DNA of 12,115 nucleotides, from the NCBI GenBank assembly GCA_905213905.1, contig CAJMKD010000051.1:1-12115 (forward strand), written 5' to 3'. The stretch's first letter is position 1; the number at the start of each line of letters is the position of its first letter. Below are positions 1-5,510 of the stretch, in pieces. Source of the DNA: an uncultured Sutterella sp. (GTDB lineage: Bacteria; Pseudomonadota; Gammaproteobacteria; Burkholderiales; Burkholderiaceae_F). A program made the position numbers and the translations under genes. The notes under the pieces are model-generated. The model ran no database searches, had not been told where the DNA came from, and worked only from the letters and a program-made list of their open reading frames with translations.

Positions 1-1
1 C

Positions 2-1513
2 GTCCGAACGCTCGGCGGCCGGAGCAGGCTCGTGATTTCGGTTTACGACGGCGCGATGGCCGGCTATTCGAGCGGGGCTGCCAAGGCCGTCGATGCGCTC
101 CTCAGGCGGGCGCTGCAAATTCTGCGGTGTCCGGCCAACCGCTGCAGCACGGCCTGCGCCGCTTGCGTGCTTCGGTTTGACTCGCAGAAAGCAGAGTCGA
201 CTCTCGACCGTCATGACGGCCTGGCGCTCCTCGAAAGCTGCGGCATTGAGCGGATCGCCGCGGGCATCGACCTCGGAGTCGCCCGCGAGAAAGGCCGCCT
301 CATCACTGCGCCGCTCCCCGAATATCTCGAAGCCGCCTTCGAAGCGCGAGACGCTTCCTCGGTTTGCTTCTTTATCCGGGAAAGGCCCGACGAATTCCTC
401 CGGCTGGCTGCAACGGACGTCTTTCAGCTTGCGCGACGCCTGAGCGAACGCCGAGCCGCAGCGGCAGGCAAGCCCGTCGTCACGCTCGCTGCGGTCGGCT
501 TTGACTGGGCGTCCCTTTCCTCCGCTCAGAGAACGAGCCTCGCTTTTCTGGGCGAATACGGCGTGGCTTTCGCCCGCGTCGACCTCCGCTCGAAAGCCGA
601 CGAGGCCGTCTTCGAGAGACTCTTTGCCGTCACCGTGAGCTCGCACGGCAAGGCGGAGCCGCCCTGCGGCTTCTTCTATGCCGGCGCGCCGGAAACGACC
701 GAAGAAGCTCGGCGCGGATGGACGCTTGAGAGTGAAGCGCTGCGCATTGCAGTCTCGCCCATCGAAAGTGCGCTGCCAGGACCGGCGCCTCAGCCCGCTC
801 CGGCCGCAGAGCCCGAAAGGGCGCCGCTCACGAGCGGCGTCGCCCGGGAAGTGTCATTTCAGGGGTGCACAGTCGCCGAATTCGGCGACGCCTTCATTCT
901 GAAGAGCATTCAGGCAATTGCGCCTGAAGCCGAGCGCATCGACGACGTCTTCAATGCGCCCGTCGAAAGCGTCGTCTACACCGACAACTATCTCGAGCGC
1001 GCCGGCGAGCCCGCGCTTCTCCTTTCGATCTTCCGCGCCGTCGCCGAAAGCGCGGATGCCGCCGATGCGTCGTTCGTCGTTCGAACAGGCGTCCCGAAAA
1101 ACCGCAATGCCGGAAGCGGCTTCCAGCTGCCGAACCAGCTCTACAGGCCCTGGCCCGATGAAGAGGTGCGGCGAACGGTCTTCTCGGCGCTCGAGAAGCG
1201 CGCCGCCGCAGGGAGCCCGAGCGACGGCATTCCCGCCATGCGGCTCACATTCGACGTTGCAGAAGGACAGCTCCCGGTTCACCACCGTCAGCTCCTGATT
1301 CGGTTCGCCAACGGCGAGGCGCTGGAGATTCTCCCCGATCAGGGCGTCGGCTGCGTGGAATTCGACAGGTTCAGGCTGCAGCTCCCAAACGCGAAGGATT
1401 GGGCGCTCTGGCTTTATCGGGCCTGCAGCCCTAAAAACGCCGGCAGCCTGCGGCTTTCGGACAGCAGAAAGCATCCGACGCATCTCTCGGTTTCGAAGCT
1501 TGAAGCGCCGTAA
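2..1513 (+). CDS. DUF1998-type helicase-like protein, C-terminal part (5' end outside window); possible defence gene
   Basis: The reading frame is open from base 2 with no stop before it, so the GTG at 32 is not a real start; about 503 C-terminal codons are visible. Numbering from that GTG, ISVYDGAMAGYSSG (2-15) followed by four cysteines, C33-x4-C38-x3-C42-x2-C45, then a LDRHD-like segment, matches the end of the DUF1998 region of large superfamily 2 helicases (usual form: YDTVPGGAG..., then a Cys cluster with CxxC, then a LDR motif). The helicase motor would lie upstream. A second C-terminal region follows a Pro/Ala/Glu-rich linker (about 245-270). It contains VYTDNYLERAG (about 312-322), which resembles the Y-(S/T)-D-R-Y-L segment I recall near the end of defence helicases, and HHRQLLIRF...LPDQGVG (about 421-440). 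DruE of Druantia or DpdJ are the best guesses, but the choice is inference. The function of this tail is unknown to me. Confidence 0.7.
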   Translation, partial: VRTLGGRSRLVISVYDGAMAGYSSGAAKAVDALLRRALQILRCPANRCSTACAACVLRFDSQKAESTLDRHDGLALLESCGIERIAAGIDLGVAREKGRLITAPLPEYLEAAFEARDASSVCFFIRERPDEFLRLAATDVFQLARRLSERRAAAAGKPVVTLAAVGFDWASLSSAQRTSLAFLGEYGVAFARVDLRSKADEAVFERLFAVTVSSHGKAEPPCGFFYAGAPETTEEARRGWTLESEALRIAVSPIESALPGPAPQPAPAAEPERAPLTSGVAREVSFQGCTVAEFGDAFILKSIQAIAPEAERIDDVFNAPVESVVYTDNYLERAGEPALLLSIFRAVAESADAADASFVVRTGVPKNRNAGSGFQLPNQLYRPWPDEEVRRTVFSALEKRAAAGSPSDGIPAMRLTFDVAEGQLPVHHRQLLIRFANGEALEILPDQGVGCVEFDRFRLQLPNAKDWALWLYRACSPKNAGSLRLSDSRKHPTHLSVSKLEAP

Positions 1514-1534
1514 GACGCTCGACATTAAGCGCCT

Positions 1535-1586
1535 CGGTTCAGCCCCGCCAACGGGGCTGAGCCGCGCCCCGCCGGGAGGCCTTTTT
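1535..1586 (+). terminator. Strong hairpin after the helicase gene, probable terminator
   Basis: TCAGCCCCG (1539-1547) and CGGGGCTGA (1552-1560) form a perfect 9-bp stem with a CCAA loop. The stem extends outward by one G-U and three Watson-Crick pairs to 1535-1564. A T5 run lies at 1582-1586, 17 nt past the stem. The T-run is therefore not directly attached, and the hairpin may instead act in mRNA end protection or as an imperfect terminator. It sits 21 bases after the helicase stop codon. Confidence 0.5.
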
Positions 1587-1638
1587 CCGGCACTTATCAA
1601 GGAAGCCGCTCTACAGAGAAGCATCACGAAGTAGCGAG

Positions 1639-2289
1639 ATGGATATTTTCGAAACGCTGGCCGATTGGCTTATAAAATTTTTCGTTTGGGGATCCTGCTT
1701 TCTGGTCCTCTACCTTATCGCGGCCGTTTTGGAATGGATCTTTCGCGGGAAATCGAGCCTGATCGAGTTCTCCATGCTTTTCACGCATCCGGAACTGTTT
1801 CAGGAACCAAAGGAAGAACTTCTGCCGGCAGAACCGACAACGCCCATTCCGCCGCCCCCGGAAAACGAGGCGCTGCTCGACTATTTCGACAGAAAGAACC
1901 GCCGCGCCGCAAAAGCTTTCCCCGGGAAGATCGCCCGATTTCGGCGTGATGTGGCCGAGGGCCGCATTCCGAACCTGGAATCGCTGATGAAGACGCGCCG
2001 CTGCGAATTTGTGAATCCCGTTCCTTATTTCGTTAACGACTATGCCGAAGTCGACTGCATTCGGCTGGTCTCGCCCGCCAACAACGCCATTGCACAAGAT
2101 CCGGATTTTCCCGTTGCGCCCTGGTTCGTCTTTGATGACGTGGAAAATGCCGTTCTAGAGATCTTTGATCCTGCAATCGTTGCCCAGTACGACCTGTATG
2201 CGCTTCTTCTGCAAGGCTGGTATGAAAAGACGCGGATGAAAACAATCGCGGCGGCACTGAGAAAGCGTTATTCAGCCGAAACGGATTAG
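1639..2289 (+). CDS. Unrecognised 216-residue protein with one N-terminal membrane segment
   Basis: I do not recognise this family. Residues about 10-34 are a hydrophobic helix (Trp/Phe/Leu/Val-rich) followed by Arg-Gly-Lys, so the protein is probably anchored in the inner membrane with its bulk in the cytoplasm. A Pro-rich linker (about 63-75, with four consecutive Pro) leads to a soluble region with a basic stretch (DYFDRKNRRAAK, 81-92) and an acidic/aromatic C-terminal half ending in a basic helix. There is no signal cleavage site, Cys motif or known enzymatic motif that I can see. The ATG at 1639 is the first in frame; the ribosome binding site is weak (GCGAG just upstream). It lies 125 nt behind the helicase gene with a hairpin between, so co-transcription is uncertain. 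Codon use matches the GC-rich backbone, which supports a real gene. Confidence 0.7.
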   Translation: MDIFETLADWLIKFFVWGSCFLVLYLIAAVLEWIFRGKSSLIEFSMLFTHPELFQEPKEELLPAEPTTPIPPPPENEALLDYFDRKNRRAAKAFPGKIARFRRDVAEGRIPNLESLMKTRRCEFVNPVPYFVNDYAEVDCIRLVSPANNAIAQDPDFPVAPWFVFDDVENAVLEIFDPAIVAQYDLYALLLQGWYEKTRMKTIAAALRKRYSAETD

Positions 2290-2424
2290 CACATGTGATT
2301 GACCAATACAGATCAATATTTATTTTTTACAATGTTATTTGATATTCTACAATAAAAATGACATAAAAATTACTCGTAGTACGGTGTTTCTGTTGCATAA
2401 GAGATTTGGGAGGATTAGGCAGGA

Positions 2425-2559
2425 ATGGCTGCAGCTCTAGCGACTGCTACTAAATATGAACTACAGCTCCGGAACAATTTCTATAGGAAATCAAGTCGGC
2501 GAATATATCTTCGAACCAGCCGCCCAGTAGACATTTTCAGAAACGCAACTGAGAAGTGA
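2425..2559 (+). CDS. Possible 44-codon small ORF, doubtful
   Basis: An ATG at 2425 opens a frame of 44 codons ending in TGA at 2557-2559. GGGAGG at 2408-2413 is a plausible ribosome binding site 11 nt upstream. The predicted peptide begins MAAALATATKYELQ and is rich in Arg and Tyr in its middle. Its end overlaps the first copy of the degenerate repeats. There is no homology that I recognise and no codon-bias support. It could equally be chance in a decayed mobile element. Confidence 0.15.
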   Translation: MAAALATATKYELQLRNNFYRKSSRRIYLRTSRPVDIFRNATEK

Positions 2560-2635
2560 CTTTTGTCATTTTGAAATGGCAAATGTCAACCCATGTTGTA
2601 AGTCAGTCAAATTTTATGTCACTCTTTATTGCGCA

Positions 2636-2656
2636 TCTCATTTTTGCAAAATGAGA
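2636..2656. repeat. Perfect 9-bp inverted repeat with 3-nt spacer
   Basis: TCTCATTTT (2636-2644), TGC, AAAATGAGA (2648-2656). Its right arm forms the start of the first 25-bp direct repeat. It could be a protein-binding operator-like site (for example for a transposase) or a weak hairpin. The low GC content argues against a strong terminator. Confidence 0.6.
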
Positions 2657-2700
2657 CAGTTCTTATTGTCATGAAATGAGCCAGTTTCTATTGTCCTGGT
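2651..2700 (+). repeat. Two tandem 25-bp imperfect direct repeats
   Basis: Unit 1 is 2651-2675 and unit 2 is 2676-2700. Both begin ATGAG and share CAGTT and TATTGTC. By hand alignment 20 of 25 positions agree. They abut the 3' end of the secreted Pro-rich protein gene. Confidence 0.6.
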
Positions 2701-2735
2701 GCAACCGTCAGGGCTATGAGGATGTCAAACATTTG

Positions 2736-3731
2736 CTAGAAGAAATCGAAAAGCCCCGACTTTTTCCCGGACTTCTGCTCCTCTTCATATCGAAGCTGCG
2801 CTTCTCTTCGGCGCGCCTGATCTTCCTTGAAGCGCTTGTTCTTCTCCTCGCGCTTGGCTTTGCGCTCCCTTGCATTTTCCTCCGCTCGAAGCTGTCGCTC
2901 GCGCGCTTTCGCTTCCTTCTGAGCGAGCGCCGCCATGTTGGCCTCTTCCATCGCCTCGCGGGTCGCGAGAGCATCGCTGCTCGGCTTTGATTCGGTGCCG
3001 GGGAGCGCAGCCCCGGCCGGCAGACTCGGCGCCTTGGGCTCGGCAGCCTTGAGGCCGGACGGCATGGAAGGCTCGCGAACCTTCGCCGGCGCCGGTCCGC
3101 TCGGCATGGACGGCTCCTTGATTTGCTTCGGCGAGTAATCGCCGGGAAGCGGCGCGGGCTTCACTTCCTTCGGTTTGATCTTGACGGGCGGTTCCGTCGG
3201 CGCGGCCTTCACGGTCTTAGGCGCGATATCGAGCGGTTCCGGTTTGGGTTCCGCCTCGCGAGCCGCCCGACGGCGTTCGTATTCTTCCGTTTGAACCTTG
3301 TGCTGGATAGTCCGCGCTTCCGTCATGATGTCCCGGATTTCGCGCTGACGCTTGAAGGAAAGCTTTCTTGCTTCTTCGATGCAATGATTGACAAGAAACG
3401 TGTAATAGCAGGCAGCCGATTTGTTTTTGACGGCAGCCTCGATTTTGGAGAGTTCCTGGTCGGCCTCCTTCAGTGCTTTTTCCGCTTGTTCGGGCGTTTC
3501 CAACGCCCCTTTTCGCCGCCATTTCTCCACGAACAACCGATCCGCAAGAAACGCGTCGGCTTCCCGGCCGAGCGCTTCATAGTGATCCCGCTTCTCCGGA
3601 TTGACGCCCGTGAAGACGGGTGAGCGAAAGCCGGTCGACTTGCTCTCCTCGTCAGCAGCATGTCCGGTCTGGATCGCGAGAATGAGCATGCCAAGAACAG
3701 CGAGCATGCTTTTGGTGAACGTTATGCGCAT
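2736..3731 (-). CDS. Secreted Pro-rich/coiled-coil protein with a conserved Cys pair, function unknown
   Basis: Residues 1-25 are a clear signal peptide (basic MRITFTK, hydrophobic core, cleavage after GHA), so the protein is exported to the periplasm. Residues about 45-130 are helical and contain C108 and C117 in CYYTFLVNHC, a spacing compatible with a disulfide; similar Cys-pair proteins occur as uncharacterised secreted proteins in Burkholderiales. Residues about 160-255 are Pro/Lys-rich with a repeated EPSMPSG element (206-212 and 220-226) and a related APSLPAG copy. Residues about 260-325 are an Arg/Lys/Glu-rich predicted coiled coil, and the chain ends GLFDFF. The start overlaps the end of the preceding msbA gene by 10 nt, with AAGGGA upstream as ribosome binding site, so it is probably translated from the same mRNA. 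Its linkage suggests an envelope role, but no function is shown. Confidence 0.8.
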   Translation of the reverse strand: MRITFTKSMLAVLGMLILAIQTGHAADEESKSTGFRSPVFTGVNPEKRDHYEALGREADAFLADRLFVEKWRRKGALETPEQAEKALKEADQELSKIEAAVKNKSAACYYTFLVNHCIEEARKLSFKRQREIRDIMTEARTIQHKVQTEEYERRRAAREAEPKPEPLDIAPKTVKAAPTEPPVKIKPKEVKPAPLPGDYSPKQIKEPSMPSGPAPAKVREPSMPSGLKAAEPKAPSLPAGAALPGTESKPSSDALATREAMEEANMAALAQKEAKARERQLRAEENARERKAKREEKNKRFKEDQARRREAQLRYEEEQKSGKKSGLFDFF

Positions 3732-5500
3732 GATCTGTTCCCTTGATGGTTCGTTTCAGGCTGGCTCGTCTGAAGTCGATAAAGCTTCGCAAAGAGGCCG
3801 TTGTGCGCGAGAAGCGCCTCTTTCGTCCCTTCTTCGACAATTTCGCCGTTCTGCATGGCAACAATGCGGTCAACGTTTTCGATGGTCGAGAAGCGGTGTG
3901 CAACCGTGACGCAGGTCTTGCCTCTCGTCAGCCGCTCGAGCGCTTCCTTCACAAGGGCCTCGTTTTTGCTGTCGAGCGCGCTTGTCGCTTCGTCGAGAAT
4001 GAGGATCGGCGCATCCTTGAGAACGGCACGGGCAATGGATATGCGCTGCTTCTGTCCGCCCGAAAGGAGGCTGCCGCCCTCGCCCACCCGCGTATTGAGC
4101 CCCTCGGGAAGCGAAGCAATGAATTCGTCAAGCGCAGCGGCCTGGACCGCCCGCTCGATGTCTGCCTCAGAAGCATCCGGCAAACCGTAGGCGATGTTGG
4201 CTCTTATCGTGTCGTCGAAAAGGAAAATGTCCTGAGACACAACGGCAATCTGACGCCTCAGGCTTGCCAGGCGAATTTCACGCAGGGGGATGTCGTCGAG
4301 CCTGATTTCGCCGTGAGTCGGCTCCCAGAAGCGCGGAATCAGGTTGACGAGCGAACTCTTGCCCGAGCCCGACGGACCAACGAGCGCCGTATGCTCGCCG
4401 GGCCGAATCGTCAGATTGATGCCGCGCAGCGCCGGCTCGTTTTGGCCGGGATAGGTCAGAAAGACGTTCTCGAAGACGATTTCGCCCCGGGCGCGCTCAA
4501 ATTCAATCGTTCCCTCATCAACTTCGCGTTCCGCGTCGAGCACTTCAAAGAGGCTGTGCGCGGCCGTAGAAATAGCCGCAAAGGTGCCGTTCAACCCCGT
4601 CAGATGCTGCAATGCGGGCTTCAAAAGCAGGAGGGCGGCAAGGAACGTGATGAATTCGCCGATCGTGAGAAGCCCCGCCTGCGCTTCGTAAAGCGCCACA
4701 GCCACGACGAACGCAATGCCGAGCATCGTGATCATCTGCGTGATTGGGGTGGCAAGGCTTTCCGTCTTGATGCGGTCGAGCGCCGTGCGGCGGATCGTGC
4801 GGTTCACCTTTTCAAAGCGCTCCTCTTCAAAGGCATAGCTTCCTGACACTTTGACGACGCGCTGCGCCTCATAGGCTTCCTGAACGCGCGAAAGCATGAG
4901 GCCCACGGTCTCCTGGCTGCGCTTCACGATCACGCGGATGCGCTTCGCGATGAGCTTGAGCGTCAGGACAATGAGCGGACCGACGACGAATGCGACGAGC
5001 GTGAGCTTCCAGTTCTGCCAGAAGAGAAGGCAAAGGAGCGCGATGATCTGCAATGAGTCGCGGATCAGAACGATGAGGGAGCTCGTGGCGCCGGAAAGCG
5101 CGACATTTGCTTCGTTCACGAATTTCGAGCAGATGACGCCCGTCGGATTCGCCTGATACCGTTCGGCGGGCCAGGCCATGATGCGGTCGTAGAGCTCGGT
5201 GCGGAGCGTGATCAGAACAGTCTGGCTCACCTTCGCCATCACCCAGGACGACGCGACCGTGCAGAAGGCGAAGAGAAGCGTCACGCCGATCAGCGCCGCC
5301 GGGGCGCCCGCTATGACCCAGGGCTCCTGCTGGTAGAAGCCGAGGTCGGTGAGCTTCCCGAGGAGCGTCGCCGTGAGCGACGACATGCTCGCCTCGCCGG
5401 CCATGAAGACCGCTCCGAGCGCAATCCGCCACTTGTGCGGCAGAAGATAGCGGTAGACCCGAAGGAGGTCCGGCTCGAAGTGCTTCAGAAATCGATTCAT
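3722..5500 (-). CDS. msbA: MsbA-type ABC exporter (lipid A-core/lipid-linked glycan flippase), second copy
   Basis: This is a half-transporter of 592 residues with an N-terminal six-helix exporter domain (about 15-320) and a C-terminal ATPase domain. The ATPase motifs are complete: Walker A GPSGSGKS (375-382), Q-loop VVSQD (Q423), signature LSGGQ (479-483), Walker B ILILDE (499-504, catalytic E504) and the switch His (H535). MsbA homodimers use ATP to flip lipid A-core across the inner membrane; related exporters move lipid-linked oligosaccharides. I chose the ATG at 5500 (MNRFLKHFEP) because GAGAAGG lies just upstream and the alignable domain begins there; a longer frame to 5560 overlaps the preceding gene. 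It starts 10 nt after the preceding msbA-like gene ends and overlaps the next gene by 10 nt. The C-terminal tail after about 575 (ending GNRSCA) is extra and poorly conserved. Confidence 0.9.
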   Translation of the reverse strand: MNRFLKHFEPDLLRVYRYLLPHKWRIALGAVFMAGEASMSSLTATLLGKLTDLGFYQQEPWVIAGAPAALIGVTLLFAFCTVASSWVMAKVSQTVLITLRTELYDRIMAWPAERYQANPTGVICSKFVNEANVALSGATSSLIVLIRDSLQIIALLCLLFWQNWKLTLVAFVVGPLIVLTLKLIAKRIRVIVKRSQETVGLMLSRVQEAYEAQRVVKVSGSYAFEEERFEKVNRTIRRTALDRIKTESLATPITQMITMLGIAFVVAVALYEAQAGLLTIGEFITFLAALLLLKPALQHLTGLNGTFAAISTAAHSLFEVLDAEREVDEGTIEFERARGEIVFENVFLTYPGQNEPALRGINLTIRPGEHTALVGPSGSGKSSLVNLIPRFWEPTHGEIRLDDIPLREIRLASLRRQIAVVSQDIFLFDDTIRANIAYGLPDASEADIERAVQAAALDEFIASLPEGLNTRVGEGGSLLSGGQKQRISIARAVLKDAPILILDEATSALDSKNEALVKEALERLTRGKTCVTVAHRFSTIENVDRIVAMQNGEIVEEGTKEALLAHNGLFAKLYRLQTSQPETNHQGNRSCA

Positions 5501-5510
5501 GCCCTTCTCC

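Larger units (their letters stand above)
2551..2700 (-). mobile_element. Possible orphan terminus of an IS21-family element
   Basis: Read on the minus strand, the motif GACAATA(A/G)(G/A)AACTG(G/T)CTCATTT occurs twice in tandem (about 2696-2676 and 2671-2651). Weaker copies, recognisable by a (T)GACA core followed by a TGAC/TCA-like half, lie at about 2622-2598, 2588-2570 and 2569-2551. IS21-family ends are known to carry several such internal repeats, with GACA...AACTG...C type sequences. No istA or istB gene is present. A 17-codon frame on the minus strand from the ATG at 2534 (MSTGRLVRRYIRRLDFL) lies where istA would start and vaguely resembles an IstA N-terminus, but this is too short to rely on. 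The exact tip and any target duplication cannot be fixed by eye. Confidence 0.35.
2290..2735. other. 446-nt AT-rich stretch without a convincing gene; probable mobile-element remnant
   Basis: The stretch lies between two convergent genes and is clearly more AT-rich than either. Its first part (2298-2327) has a weak stem ATTGA/TCAAT followed by a T-rich run that could serve as a poor terminator for the preceding gene. The centre (2330-2550) has only very short frames. The right part (2551-2700) holds the repeats listed separately. No tRNA, CRISPR array or recognisable protein-coding remnant of useful length was seen. Confidence 0.6.

Noticed and set aside
32..34. GTG at 32 as start of the helicase-like gene
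   Set aside because: The frame is open to the window edge and the GTG falls inside the conserved YDxxxxGY segment, so the gene continues upstream.
854..1627. 257-codon minus-strand frame opposite the helicase gene
   Set aside because: It is antisense to the helicase frame, has no recognisable domain, and runs across the hairpin region. The plus-strand frame carries the conserved motifs.
2330..2550. Promoter or riboswitch in the AT-rich gap
   Set aside because: The flanking genes are convergent, so no gene reads out of this gap. AT-rich boxes occur by chance, and no conserved riboswitch elements were seen.
3140..3260. Pro/Lys-rich repeats of the secreted protein as a CRISPR or DNA repeat array
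   Set aside because: The repeats are in-frame protein-level repeats of different DNA spelling, within a clear coding frame.
3743..4846. Long open frame (367 codons) on the plus strand opposite msbA
   Set aside because: It lies wholly antisense to a conserved ABC exporter with complete motifs; long antisense frames are common in GC-rich coding DNA. The translation has no domain and an odd Arg-rich composition.
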